Source: Mermis nigrescens (taxonomy: Eukaryota; Nematoda; Enoplea; Mermithida; Mermithidae). Taken from it: 64,000 nucleotides of DNA. The DNA lies in the NCBI GenBank assembly GCA_036768485.1, contig JAVLUZ010000706.1, positions 372,001-436,000 on the forward strand. The letters are read 5' to 3'. Within the stretch, counting starts at the first letter, position 1, and the number at the start of each line of letters is the position of its first letter. The position numbers were made by a program, and so were the translations under genes. Positions 10,264 through 22,215 of this stretch are shown here, in pieces. The notes below the pieces were generated by a model, which did not search any database, was not told the origin of the DNA, and saw only the letters and a program-made list of their open reading frames with translations.

Positions 10264-12600
10264 TGATACTAATGTTTACCTTAACGTTAATGGTCACCTT
10301 AACGCAACCATTAATTAATGGTCGCGTTAAGTCCGATTTCCACCTTAACGGAACCATTAAAAAAAATTGGGTTGCTCGACTCAACCATTAAGCTCGACTT
10401 TAAGGGAAGTCTAATGGTCGATTTAAATTTCGGTTGCTGGATTCCACCTTAGTGCAGCCATTAATTAAGGCTGAGTTTTTTAATGTCTACCTTAAAACCG
10501 TTTGCTCGACTAACAACCTTAACGCTACCATTAGGTGTTTAATGGTTTCTTTAAGGTAAATTGGGTTGCTGGGCTTCACCTTAACGATTTTAATGGTTTT
10601 GTTAAGGTTCATTCTTTAAGGTAGGTCGAGAGCTACATTAACGAACTCATTAATTGTTTTTCACATTGAAAAATGGCGCTTCTTTGTATCGTTCCGATTT
10701 TTAATATTATGACAAGTTCTCGCCGATTATAAGTAAAAAGAAGTCCTTTGACTAATTGCAATCACGACGAATTTTATGACCGATTTAGATTTAGCATGTT
10801 ATCCTTAATACTGAAGATTTAATAACAGTAATATTAGTTTATCCTTTTTTTCTAGTTGCAGACAAGGCAACTATGAGCGCTGCCTACTGACAATGCGAAT
10901 TGCAGAAAAATGGCTGATACAAACCTCATCTTTACATAAATAGAAATTTTTTTTAATTATTAAATATTTCCAACTACATAATTGTATGACAAATGAAGCG
11001 CGTGAAGCGCGGTTCTTATAGAGACTTCATGTATGCAATTATCTTTTTCACGAGATAACTAAATGATTACATTTCACACTTAATAGGTAAAGCTTCTTTC
11101 ATTATTCTTTTATTTAATAATATGATACATGCTCGTCGATCCACTGTCAAATGAAATTTATTGGTTCATTTTAATGACAATCAATTTTAATAAGGATTAA
11201 AGATTTCATTCAGGCATGGAAAAAACTAAGATTTTAAAAATTTTGAATTTTGGGTTTTTCGAGTTTTTTTTGTTTTTTTTTGGTTTTTTGTGCTTTATTG
11301 GGGTTTTATTGAGTTTTTTAATGGAAATGACAACTAGAGCTACATAAAATAGCTATGAATTATCCAACAGCTGCAAGACACGAGACAAACAAATAGCAAC
11401 AACTTTATTCAGCTAATATTGAAATCCAATAACAAAATCGATCATTCACTGCGGTTGCCACTATATGTATTTATCTTCCTCTTCAATGCTCGGACATTAC
11501 CAGATTTTAATCAAAAATGCACTGGCTCTCAAAAAATATTAGGAAATAGAAAAATTGGTCGAATTCAGAAAAAAGTGGGCTATTGAGGTGGCTGAATAAA
11601 AGCGACCTGTTTTGCAGCATGGGATGGCAATTGTGAACTAGGGGCTGAGATTTTCGAGCATGACATTGTGTTGACCAGACTGAGGTTGGTTGGCCTTTAT
11701 TAGTCGAAGGAACAGCATAAAGCAAACAAAAAGAGATCGGAAATACAATTTGAATCACCTACAGTATTTATTTCAGTCTATTTGAAAAATTGGTAATCTG
11801 TGGATAAAAAAATCAAAACCCAATGATTTTTTGCGCCCAAAAAACCCACAAAAACCCAAAAAACCTAGATTAAAAAAACCCAGCCTTGCCAACTCTGATT
11901 TTATTCGAGCACGAGTTTTTTCAGTTGGCTGCTTCATTTTCTTTAGCTGTTGCTGAAAATGCGCTAAAATCAGATTTGTATTTCCCTATTTTTATTTCTC
12001 TATTTTTTCAGATTTCCATATCATCGCGAGCAACCAATTATGTTTTACCCAGACTAACGAGCGTTTTCATTTATTCTCCTAATTAAGTGTATCGCTGTCA
12101 CTGCAATCCATTATCAGCCGGATTTGTACCAACACCAAAAGTCAAGCGTTAAAAGAGTAAAATAAAAGAAAATTCGAATTATCAATGACTATGGTTCTCA
12201 AATTTTTATATCTATGTATTTTAACAAAAACATTAATATTCTCATGAAATGCGTGTGAACTTAACACAACCATTAAACTTCCTTAACGCAACCATTAAGC
12301 TTACCTTAACGCTACCATTAGATTTCCCATGATGCAGCCATTAAAGGTTTTTGTTAATGGTTTCTTTAATGGTAGCCATAAACTTCCCTTAACAAATGCT
12401 CCACCATTAATTAATGGTCAAGTCGAGCAACCCGATTTTTACGAACCTTAACGAAACCAGTTTTACCTTAACGTTAATGGTTACCTTAAGGGAATCTTAA
12501 TGGTCGTTGACGTTAAGGTGGAGTCGAGCAACCGGCCGACCATTAAAAATTAATTTTCAATGGTTAGCCTTTATTAAGATGAGGTCGAGCAACCGGGCCC
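10264..12600. mobile_element. FB-C copy 1: foldback element with TTAACG/CCATTAA arms
   Basis: Both arms (about 10264-10660 and 12240-12600) are tandem variants of ACCTTAACGCAACCATTAA on one side and its complement on the other. The right tip ends GAGCAACCGGGCCC at 12600. The left tip lacks the matching GGGCCCGGTTGCTCGACT and looks truncated. The centre contains a nested pair of G/T-rich tracts (11220-11330 against 11810-11885). Copy 2 (33417-35758) has the same layout in opposite orientation. Frames at 11507-11758 (-) and 11886-12086 (+) persist in copy 2 but resemble no transposase. Confidence 0.8.
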
Positions 12601-13161
12601 GGACTCCTCCAGTTATATACTTTGAAAAAATAAATAACACAAATATTGCATTGTCATTTAAAAATTTTTGTGATCAACAGAATAAAAATAACTGCGCGTA
12701 ATGGTGCTTTGGCTAACCATAGAGACTATCAAGTTAAGTGCGTGCAAAAGAAAAAAATAAAAAAACATTCCACTGATCTGTTTTTGCCTTACATCCTGAT
12801 ATGCTTTGCATTTAATTTGCATGAAATGCTTGCACCTGTAACTCAAAATACTGATGTAATGGGAAAAATTTAAAAACAAATTTCAAATAATCGTAAAAAA
12901 ACTGTTCTAGGATCACTTCAAAATCTTTCAGAGGCAGAAAAAGTTTAAAATTTATTGTCCAGTGATATTATTCAATTTAAAGGAGATAACCACGATCGAA
13001 TCACAAGCCTTTTGATAAAGAGAAAATGTGCTCAGATTTTTTGTTTTACAATATGTTCTATGATCATATGAAACGACTCATTCAGCAGATCAAATTCTAA
13101 ATAGATAAGAATAACTTATAGTATAAGGGGTTAAGGGATTAAAACTTTTGAAGAGTTTTCT
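12601..13161. other. No gene or repeat recognised
   Basis: AT-rich. Downstream exons of the broken paralogue whose EB exon ends at 13162 would be expected on the minus strand here, but I find no counterpart of the CPSW exon or the last exon of the intact copy. Confidence 0.4.
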
Positions 13162-15704
13162 AGGCGCCAATATTCCTTGGAGATTTGCAGAATGAGTAAG
13201 CGGGCCAACATTGGCCGTTAGCCGTGCAATCGTCGCCAAGCTGTAGAAGCAGGCACTTTTCTATAGTACATCCATCCAAGATACTTCGCTTGTCTTAATA
13301 TTGCAACGAAGGTAGAAATGAAAATTTTGGCTTCTTAGGAAGAAGTTATGGCCGTAAGAAGCGCAATCAGTTTGAAAAAAGAAATCTCAATTTTTCTCCG
13401 ATATGTTTACATACATACGTAATGTTTAATGCTGTCGAAAATCCTGGTTTTTTAAGCATACGTGGGCGGCACCAAAGTTCTGGGGGGTGCAATATTTTTT
13501 CAAAGGTCAAAAAATGACCTTAAAAATGGTGGAATGGCGGAAAAACACCATTTTTAAACGTTTCTCATCGATTTGGCATCAAAAAATTGCGAAAAAAAAC
13601 GAAAAAAAATTTCTAAAATTGAATTCTAGGGGGGTTGTTTTGGTTTCTGGGGGATATTTCGGTTTCTGGGGTCGCATACCCCCAGAACCCCTCCAAGCCC
13701 AGATTCTAAGTGTCAGCTACAATAATTGTTTTCACGTTGAATTTTTTAAATTTCAAAGTGTCTTGCACACGTCAAAAAATAAATTCGACGTTATTCTACT
13801 CTATTCAGAGAATATATAAATACCTATATATATAACAAAAAGTTCGAAAATTTTAGAGAAAGATAATGATTTAATGTCCATAACTACTGACGTACTGAGG
13901 GCCAGAAAAATAATCTTTTTAAGCCAAATGGGCGAAAAGTGCATATGATTGCATAATTTGTTGGCTTTTTTAGAAAATTATCAAATTCTACGGGATGTCC
14001 AAATCTGGACAAATCAGTCTTCAAGACGACATGTGTGAGGTCTGGGCCATAATTAAACCTTTTGCGGATGTAAAGAATATAATTTTATTAAATATTTTGT
14101 TTTTATACATTAGATTTGAAAAACATCGGAAAATAGTTTACCATCAAATTTGTAACCCTCTTGACTTCGAAAATTTTCGAACATATCCTGTTTAGACTCT
14201 AAGAGAATAGGGATCCTACCTATATAATCTTGTGGGAGGAGGTTAGGGGTTTCACATAAAGTTTTTTAACCTCTTCCAAATTTCGCGATTTCTAAAAGAA
14301 TTCGTTGAAAAGGTGCTATTTTTAATGTTATTTTTGCTATAACCTTTTTTGGATGAAACACCGATGATTATTTGCCGAAGCTTATAGATATGCAAAAAAT
14401 GTATTTGTTTGCTCCTGGAAAATGTTACATTTTCGGCGCTTCGTACCATATACTCATTTCATGACTAAAGATCAATTTGCTCGACTTTGTCCGATATTTT
14501 GCTAGAATTTTTTTATTTTTTGTTGCGCTCTAGAAAAGTATAATTGTAGCATTGTCAGAAACGCCAAAAAGACATGTTATGATCCGTATTCACCGATTTT
14601 GAGTCAAAAAGGCAATTTAAAATTACGTCCGCCAGAGTTCCAATGATAAGCTCGTCTTGTCCTGTCAGTGCGTATATGCCTAAAACACTTTTCCCATAAA
14701 ACCATGAGTTTTAAACCTCGCTTGACAATAGATTATACCTAAACACTCTTGCAGTCCATTTTTACCTTAGCACGGCCCTCGAAAAAGCTAATTGACTTAT
14801 TCATGCGCACTACTACTTATTGAGTAAACTTCGTATAGTTACTTCAGTCCAAATGCACCAGCAGCGACTCTTTCGTTTAATCCAGCCCAAATCAGCCAAA
14901 TCCTCTAAAGAAATCATAGGGAATGTCTTGTCGTTTTATTCTAAGTGAATCTGACTGATTAATCCACATGATTTTCTTCTAAATGATATATTGTTCCAGA
15001 TGTCATTGTTTTATAGTGGCGGTTACGCTAAAACATAGAAGAATATATGAATAATTTATAAATGTTTACCGAAAAACCGGAAAGACAGAAAAATATGCAA
15101 TTTATATACCTACTTATGGAATTTTCGAATAGATTGTTATTCTCTTTAGAAATTTAACGAATGTTATCGTCTAATAGCATCAATGGTCAACCGTATGTGG
15201 TTAATGCTAGCATATGCAATTTAAAGCCGTTGATTAATAAAAGAAATTATTTAATCTACTAAAACGGCATTTTATTTTACCTACATAAATTAATCTTTTA
15301 TCTGAGAAAAACCTACTTTAAGGAAACATAGTAGGTACTTGTAAGCAGTTTTTACGCTATCGAGCTAAATTATGGTTCTGGCTAATTCATCAAAAAAGTT
15401 CGATGGAAAGCTCCAACTTGAAGTGTGTTAATTATACGACTTATTTTTTTGATAAGATAATTTTTAGTGTCCTTAAAGAGGAAAAGTTAAAATTTTGAAT
15501 CGGAAAATATGGGCCAAAATTGAAATATTTTCATATTTAGCCGTCCGTTAGAATCATTCGGCATTCCATTGGAACTTCCGACGTATTATTTTGATCGAAT
15601 TTTTTTATAATGCAACTCTGTGTGACTGCGGCTGAACTTAGTTCGACTGTTCCACATGTGAAAAGGCTTCTAGAAGCAAACAAAACCGCCAGCACTTTAA
15701 TCAT
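13162..15704 (-). pseudogene. Broken paralogue A of the cysteine-rich secreted protein gene
   Basis: Three minus-strand exons match the intact gene at 26203-39629. Exon 1 (15626-15704) keeps the start codon and a signal-peptide-like MIKVLAVLFA, but the donor has become TCACAC. Exon 2 (about 14810-14940) aligns to the PYDFSK exon; it has a TGA in place of a Gly codon (after GGATTTGGC) and frame damage further on. Exon 3 (13162-13240) keeps its acceptor and LGDDCTANGQCWPAYSFC, then reaches TAG where the intact copy continues CACEPG. No later exons are found. A MITE-C lies at 13456-13704 in the second intron. This is an old, heavily decayed copy. Confidence 0.8.
13456..13704 (-). mobile_element. 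MITE-C copy (about 250 bp)
   Basis: It runs from CATACGTGGGCGGCACCAAA through ATGGCGGAAAAACACCATTT to CCAAGCCCAG, the family layout in reverse orientation. It lies in the intron between exons 2 and 3 of pseudogene A. I see no clear target duplication. Confidence 0.75.
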
Positions 15705-16856
15705 TTAACAGAGCTGAATTTCTAAATAGAAAAATAAAACTCTGGCATGAACACTGACGCTGTGCAAATCAAATTTTTGATTCGCGATTGATTCAGATCC
15801 ACTTGACATACGTCACTCGTAATAGTACGGCGATGAAGCCAGTGAGCTTAAATGCAATTAATGCATGAAATCGCTAAACTTTTGAGCTGCTTCGCTCTAG
15901 GATAGAAAATTTAGATTTTTAGGAAAACAGCCTTGCTTCAAATATCGTTATAAAATCTATCTTTTTGAAAATAATGCAGACAATTTCAAAGAGAATATTA
16001 TGAATTCAAAGATTACAGGTTTAAAACAATCGAAAATTATTCTGCCATCAGACATTGTGCGCTTCACGATTTAACACACACATTACGAGTATTCAAAAAT
16101 GCACGTACATATGTATGCCCTGGGAGCAACAGATTCATTTGTAAATAATGCATAGCATTTATGTGAGATCAAAGGCGTAAAAGGCACTTATTTTAAGAAA
16201 AGGTGAAGAAAAACAAGTCCAAACATACAAATTATTAAAAAAATTGCAAATATACAATGCTGATTTTTACAAGTCAGAGGTATTTCTTGAATAACGCCGC
16301 GTCGCTGGACGAAGAAGCGTCGCTGATTAACCGCCCAAATATATTTAGTCTCACCGTCTCAATCACTAGACTAATGTTGTAAAGGCTAAGGAAAAGGGGT
16401 ACCTACCTAAAACCAATCTGCCCTCTCAAACATTAATTTAAATAGTGAAATCGACTATCCATAGCTGAAATGACTTTGATATTTTTTCAAAAAATTCTAC
16501 CTTTTTAGGAAAAACCTATTTTCTCCAGCTCATGTTTGTCTCCCATTCCAATAGGCTGCTTTATTTCTTCGTGTGAGTTTCTCTTTGAGTCCCACTACGT
16601 GCTTAACGAGCTTTAATACAAGACCTATCATTTTAGCGATTGTCCCACTATTCGAACTGTCTCAGAAAACAAATACCTACAAAAAACTTTTAGGCTTAAC
16701 GAGACACTGGTTTAAGACTCAATTAAAATATAAATTATCTTTTTCGAATTCACTTTGCCCTGTGAAATGAAGCAATCCTTATAAGCGAACTCTATGTAAC
16801 CTCTTTTTACAAATGAACGATGCTAAGATTTACCAAGCATCTTCTTACTGTTCCCG
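15705..16856. other. Upstream of pseudogene A; nothing recognised
   Basis: No repeat family of the window appears here. The promoter segment shared by the other two paralogues is not recognisable upstream of this one. A 43-codon + strand frame at 16258-16389 containing NNAASLDEEASLINRPN looks coding-like but has no supporting context. Confidence 0.35.
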
Positions 16857-17817
16857 TGACACCGTATCGCTAGATCCACCGTCCCACTAGACCCACTGTC
16901 CCACTAGTTCCATCAAACCCATCACGTGCATAATAAGTTGTGTCAATCACTTTTGCGACTGTCTCACTAGTCCCATGTCTCGAGAAGACCCATCAGAAAA
17001 ATGTAAGGTTATTAGATTGAAGCGTTGACGTTGCATTGGCTTCTAATATCACAAATACATATGAATATGATGAAAAAGTTTCCCACAGTCAGCTCGATTA
17101 TGATCGAGCCAAGTAGATTGTTGCAAATTCTCCATAGAAAAATCGAAAATGCTAAATAGATCAATACCAATGGGTTCAGAATCTATTTTTAAAAATAGAA
17201 CAAGTGAGGTCTAACATAGTTTTTCTATGACTCAAGATTATTTGGAAATTTTGAATTTTGTGAGATGAATTTCAGTTGTGTGACTTTCGTTTTCATACGC
17301 TGCGTGAAGTCAACTGAGCTGGTTTGCGAAGCTGATCAAAAGTATTCATACTTTCAAAGGTGAACTTTAAATTACATTGAATTATGCGATGAATCATTAA
17401 GCGAGTATTACAATGCAGAATTCCTTGACAAACGCTCAAGAGTACTTACATACGTGAAAACCGTATAAAACGCCTTTTACTTGCTGCAACTCACATTTGA
17501 CTTGTTTTTAAATTAATGATTGTGAGAATGATATTTAGGATCCCTTTTTAAGCATTTTAACAAGCATTGCGTAACATAAATATCTTCATTTTGTCTGGTG
17601 GGTTTCCGCGACAGTGGGACTAGTGGGACGATCGCAAAAGTGATTGACATGTCATTATGTACGTGGTGGGTCTAGTGGGACGGTGGGTCTAGTGGGACGG
17701 TGGGTCTAGTGGGACGGTGGGTCTAGTGGGACGGTGGATCCAGTGGGACGGTGGGTCTAGTGGGACGGTGGGTCTAGTGGGACAGTGGGTGTAGCGGAAC
17801 GATGGGTCTATTGGGTC
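16857..17817. mobile_element. FB-B copy 1: foldback element with 17-bp minisatellite arms
   Basis: The left arm (16857-17000) and right arm (about 17590-17817) are inverted copies. Both include a spacer containing CAATCACTTTTGCGA and CACGTGCATAAT or their complements. The right arm holds nine consecutive 17-bp units GGTGGGTCTAGTGGGAC (17665-17817, exactly 153 bases). The left arm has only about two or three, so arm length varies. The tips are GTGACACCGTATCGCTAG and its counterpart ...TTGGGTCAC. The loop (17001-17589) has no recognisable coding sequence. The layout is that of foldback transposons. Confidence 0.8.
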
Positions 17818-18179
17818 ACAGTCTTATTGCTCGTGTATCTTGCTAATAAAAACAGGGAAACTAGCAAGAAAAAATGCCATAAATAAAAAACTTTGGAAAT
17901 GCATTACTATGGATCTAAAGGGAGGGCAAATGAAGAGTCACTTACCTAAATATGCATATCAAAGTAGGGAAAATCCGCCAAAAATTAGATTCCATTTAAT
18001 CAACCCAAAAAGGAAGTAAATTCTTTTCGGAGAAAAACATGTTTTGTGCCTTACTTCTCAAAATCGTTTAGTACAGCAGTAAATGAGAGCTTCAATAATT
18101 AATTAAGCGCTTCTAATGCGCATAGGTGCACTTTCCTGCAAACCCTTAAAGGCTTGAGTTGCTGCGTATTGACTATATA
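17818..18179. other. No gene or repeat recognised
   Basis: AT-rich spacer between FB-B copy 1 and a Tc-MITE. I see nothing in it. Confidence 0.4.
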
Positions 18180-18404
18180 TAGTCTGTTCTATTCCAAACG
18201 GCTTATTTTCGCTAAATTCCTATTACTGTATCAGTTTTTATCTGCACAAACCGCATCTTCAATTATACCAACGTACCGACTGGCTGCTCTAAACTCTTCC
18301 TTTTGATGTTTAATGCTGCTTAACATGTGGCACATCTAACAATTTGCCTTTAACAATCCGTTAAATTAGCCGTAAAGTAAAAATGGTCCGAATGGAATAG
18401 ACCA
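18180..18404. mobile_element. Tc-MITE, diverged (225 bp)
   Basis: It begins TAGTCTGTTCTATTCCAAAC and ends GGAATAGACCATA, with subterminal pairing (CGGCTTATTTTCGC against its diverged complement). A better-kept relative lies at 37379-37614 and shares AAACTCTTC and CGCTTAACA(T)...GG(C/T)(A/C)CATCTAACAA. Confidence 0.7.
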
Positions 18405-18748
18405 TAACTGACTAAAAGTATAAACAATAATTAAGTATATAAATTAATATTGAACAACCAGGCCATGTTCCTAAAATCGTAATAAACGTTAAAATAGCGT
18501 AAAACAGTCATAAGTGACAGTTTGCTCAATTTCGAGCATTTTGTTACTGAGAAGTTCAAAAACTGGGCAGGTCGAAAAACCCGTCACTGGCCAGTGTTTG
18601 GTCGAATTCGCAAGCCGAACCTGTGATCAATTGCGCGGAAAATTGCGCTATCTTATTCGTAGATGAAACATCATCTCGACGGAATAAAGCGTAAGGCGAA
18701 AGTTATAAATAGCCCATCCGAGCTGCAAAAACGGGTAACGTTCCAAGA

Positions 18749-19617
18749 TGGCCACCAGTCCAAACACGGCCACCGTCCCAACACGGCCACCGTCCCAACA
18801 CGGCCACCATCCCAACATGGCCACCGTCTCAACATGGCCACCGTCCCAACACGGCCACCGTCCCAACACGGCCACCGTCCCAACATGGCCACCGTCCCAA
18901 CATGGCCACCGTCCCAACATGGCCACCGTCCCAATATGGCCCCCGTTTTAACAAAGATACTGTCTCAACAAGGCCACTACCACACGTGGGCGTGGGGGTT
19001 TGGGGGTATGCATCCCCAGGAGTTCAAATATCCCCAGAAACCAAAATACCCCCCCAGAATTCAATTTTGGAATTTTTTGCGTTTTTTCCGCGATGCCACT
19101 GGATAGTGCTCGATGAGAAACGTTGAAAAATGGTGTTTTCTTCGCCATACCACAATTTTTAAGACCATCTTCGAAAAATTTTGCACCCCCCCAGAATTTT
19201 GGTGCTGAATGTTTCCGATGCGCGCAACATGTACAGCCCGACACAGTGCAGAACAATGCTTTGTTGCATGCAAAATTCTTTATGCATGTAAAAAACTAAC
19301 TTTAGTCATCAATTTAATTGCTGCTACATGTATATCCATGCCTAATTACCTTCCTGTAATTAACTATTAATACCTACTTAACTGATTAAAATACAGTGAT
19401 AGTGGCCTTGTTGAGACAGTGGCTTTGTTGGGACGGTGGCCGTGTTGGTACGGTGGCCGTGTTGGGACGGCGGTCGTGTTGGGACGGTGGCCGCGTTGGG
19501 ACGGTGGCCGTGTTGGGATGGTGGCCATGTTGAGACGGTGGCCGTGTTGGGAATTTCGGTGGCCGTGTTGGGACGGTGGCCGCGTTGGGATGGTGGCCGT
19601 GTTGGCCGTGTTGGGAC
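18749..19617. mobile_element. FB-D: foldback element with 17-bp GGCCACCGTCCCAACAT arms
   Basis: The left array (18749-18952) is about twelve 17-bp units of GGCCACCGTCCCAACAY. The right array (about 19405-19617) is its reverse complement. Both arrays end inward with the same transition, GTCTCAACAAGGCCACTA and complement (18961-18980; 19400-19420), so they are true inverted arms. A MITE-C (18983-19210) sits in the loop. The right array resumes at 22197-22215 beyond a hAT element inserted into it. Long reading frames across these arrays (up to 147 codons) are products of a 17-bp period having no in-frame stop; they are not genes. Confidence 0.8.
18983..19210 (+). mobile_element. MITE-C copy inside the FB-D loop
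   Basis: Family layout: CACGTGGGCGTGGGGGTTTG, CCCCAGAA runs, GATAGTGCTCGATGAGAAAC, then CACCCCCCCAGAATTTTGGT. Its left end lies exactly at the inner edge of the FB-D arm, and the last 12 bases of its right end are replaced. Confidence 0.75.
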
Positions 19618-22188
19618 CAGTGATCGGACCGAGGCCTCGGCCTCGGCGTCTTTTGGAGCCTCGGCCTCGGCGCCGAGGGCGAAGCTAAAAAGTGCCGAGG
19701 CGCCGAGGGTTAAAATCAAATTTGAATAAGTTTAATAAATCCGTTGAATATTAACTATTTAGAATGCATCTGCAGTACACAGGCTATTTTTTACCTATAG
19801 ACTTTTCTTATGGCTTTAGTCGCGTACCCAGTTACACCAAGTTACATACAGCAAAGAACCAATTTATTTTTCATGTGATGACTAAGTTTTAATTCTCATG
19901 CTCACTACATGGATCGGAAACACACATTCCCAAAGGGGGTGAGGGAGGGTTATTACCCTCCTCTCAGGGTACAAGACTCAAGTCACTGTCAGACGATTTT
20001 TGGTGAAAACCTTTTGAATAATTTTTGAAGTTAATTTTTACTATGGCAAAAGTGCAGCTAACTATTAGAATTTCACGAAGTGATACAGTATTTTTGAATG
20101 TAAGCAAGAGTGAATAGACTAACTATCACTATAAAACATGCATGCAACAGCTCAAAATTTTCGGGAGGGGCTCCTCGGCATACATGTAACGGCTTGAAAT
20201 TTCGGGTAGGGGTCCCTGGCCATTTTTAGAAGAAGGGGGATTAGCGACTCTAATTTTATGTCAAAAATGGCAAAAGCACCTAAAAATAGTCAACAAAGCG
20301 CAAATTTTCGCCAAAAATGGGGAGGGTGGGTCAAAATTTTCTGACGTTGGAGGGAAGGGTGTGGGGAGGACGTCCAACCCTGGGTGGGTGGGGAATTCCC
20401 CAAAGCCCCTGTTACATGTATGGTTTTCGGCCATTTTTATGGAAGAGAGGGTAAATGATCACGAATTCTCGGCCGAAAATCGCAAAAACGCACCTAAAAA
20501 TGGCCAATAAACACAGGTTTTTAGAACATCAATTCGACTCGTGCATTTTTTTGGAGCCATTTTTATATAATATTAAAATACTTTATTGGACAAAGTGATA
20601 TTAATTATATCGTTTTTCAGTATATTTGGGGAAATTTCGAAAAATTTTCGGCGCTTCGCGCAAAACATCGCTAATATACTGAATTTAAATTGCAGCAGGG
20701 GCATTGAACACTGAAAAATCAATTTTTGTGTAATCTAGGCATCTTTATGCAGATCTAAATATCTTTTGCATCTATTTATACTGTTTTTAAAAATTTTATG
20801 CCAAATAAGTACTATTCAATAACTTTGCACTTTTTTGCCGTTCAAAGATAAAATTGACTAATTTATCCTGATATTGCATTGGATTTCTAAGCACAGTAGT
20901 GCTTATTACAAGATTTAATTGGCATATTACAATATCTGTAATATGTATTTCTGATTTTGTAGTACAAGTTGTTTTAGCTTTCTCAGTCGAGTTTTATGTG
21001 TAAATTTCATCAAAAGCTCATTAAAATTTCGACGCTTCGCGCCGACCTAATATTATCAACTGAATTCAAGCCGAATTATCACATTTAGGGGATCGGTTTT
21101 TTGTATTCGGCAAAGATTTTTCATGATGTACAGAGACTTTTCAGGACCGTTTTTGTAAATGCACAAAGATTTTTGGAGAGACAAAAACTGTAAAAAGGTG
21201 TAAAATTTCCGAAAATTTTCGGCGCATCAGTAATTGTCTGTCCTATATATCTTTAAAATAGTAGAATTTGCATTTAGAATGGAAAAATGTCAAATATTCA
21301 GAAACCCAGGAATTAGCTAAGATGCACTACCAAAGGTCGAAAAACCCTGTTTTACTATACTAAATCGGTACTGTTACGTACTATAATAGTACACAAAAAT
21401 TTGCACGTACAAAATGTTCAAAGACTTTTGGATACCATCTTTGTACATGTAAAAAAGTATCTTGCACAAAAAAACACTGTTTAGGACTGCATGCCGGTTG
21501 CAGGTCACACACTGGCAGTATGTATAAATGTAAATGTTTAAAAATATATTTATATCAAATTTCTACAAAAATTTGTTCGCTCATACAAAGACACTGCTTA
21601 ATTTACTGGTACCCCATTTTGGGATTTCACCCTTCCCTCAACTCTGGACCTTTGGAAACTATGATCGGAAAGTACAGTGCAGTCTCCGTCATATTATCTG
21701 CCACACCAGAATTGGATGATTGAAAAAGCGTGTTTAAACATGCATTACTGCAAAAGCGAGCACAACAATGGCTACAGTTCTGCCTTTACTTAGCTTATTT
21801 CGTTTGTTCGTTTATTTCTTCGACAATGTTTTCTTATTTATAGTAATGAAAGTTTTAAAGTGCTTGTTCAACCATATTTTTTATTAACTTTTCCAAGTCT
21901 TCATCAACGGCAACTTCTTAAATTAAGTATGTTTACATGCTGCTGACTTTATTCAATAAATCCTTCACACATTTAATCTACTATTATTGAAAATAAAAAT
22001 GAATTGTTTGACATTCGATAAAGTGTTTAATATAACGATTATTCTCTAGCTCATGTGCATACAAATTTTTCTAAGAGTACTATTTATGGGTATAGGTATA
22101 TAAGCTTGACCCTCGGCATTACCCTCGGCCTCGGCCTCGGCCTCGGCCGAGGCCGAGGGTCCAAAAAGTACCCTCGGTCCGATCACTG
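19618..22188. mobile_element. hAT-like non-autonomous element (2571 bp) in a minisatellite
   Basis: The terminal inverted repeat is CAGTGATCGGACCGAGG / CCTCGGTCCGATCACTG, followed on both sides by CCTCGG-rich subterminal repeats (19635-19706 and 22110-22175). GTTGGGAC flanks both ends (19610-19617 and 22189-22196). An 8-bp duplication with CAGTG...CACTG tips is the hAT signature. The target is the 17-bp array of FB-D, which continues on the far side; because GTTGGGAC is itself part of the array unit, the duplication alone is weaker evidence than the tips. The interior has no transposase frame and contains G-run tracts at about 20160-20410. Confidence 0.75.
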
Positions 22189-22215
22189 GTTGGGACTGGT
22201 GGCCATGTTGGGACA

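Noticed and set aside
16258..16389. 43-codon + strand frame with coding-like composition
   Set aside because: Too short, with no acceptor or donor context and no paralogue. Kept only as a note in the stretch entry.
18663..19106. 147-codon + strand frame rich in His/Pro/Thr, and several overlapping frames on both strands
   Set aside because: It is the translation of the 17-bp minisatellite of FB-D. All three frames are open because the unit has no stop and 17 is not a multiple of 3. The same happens at 19378-19736.
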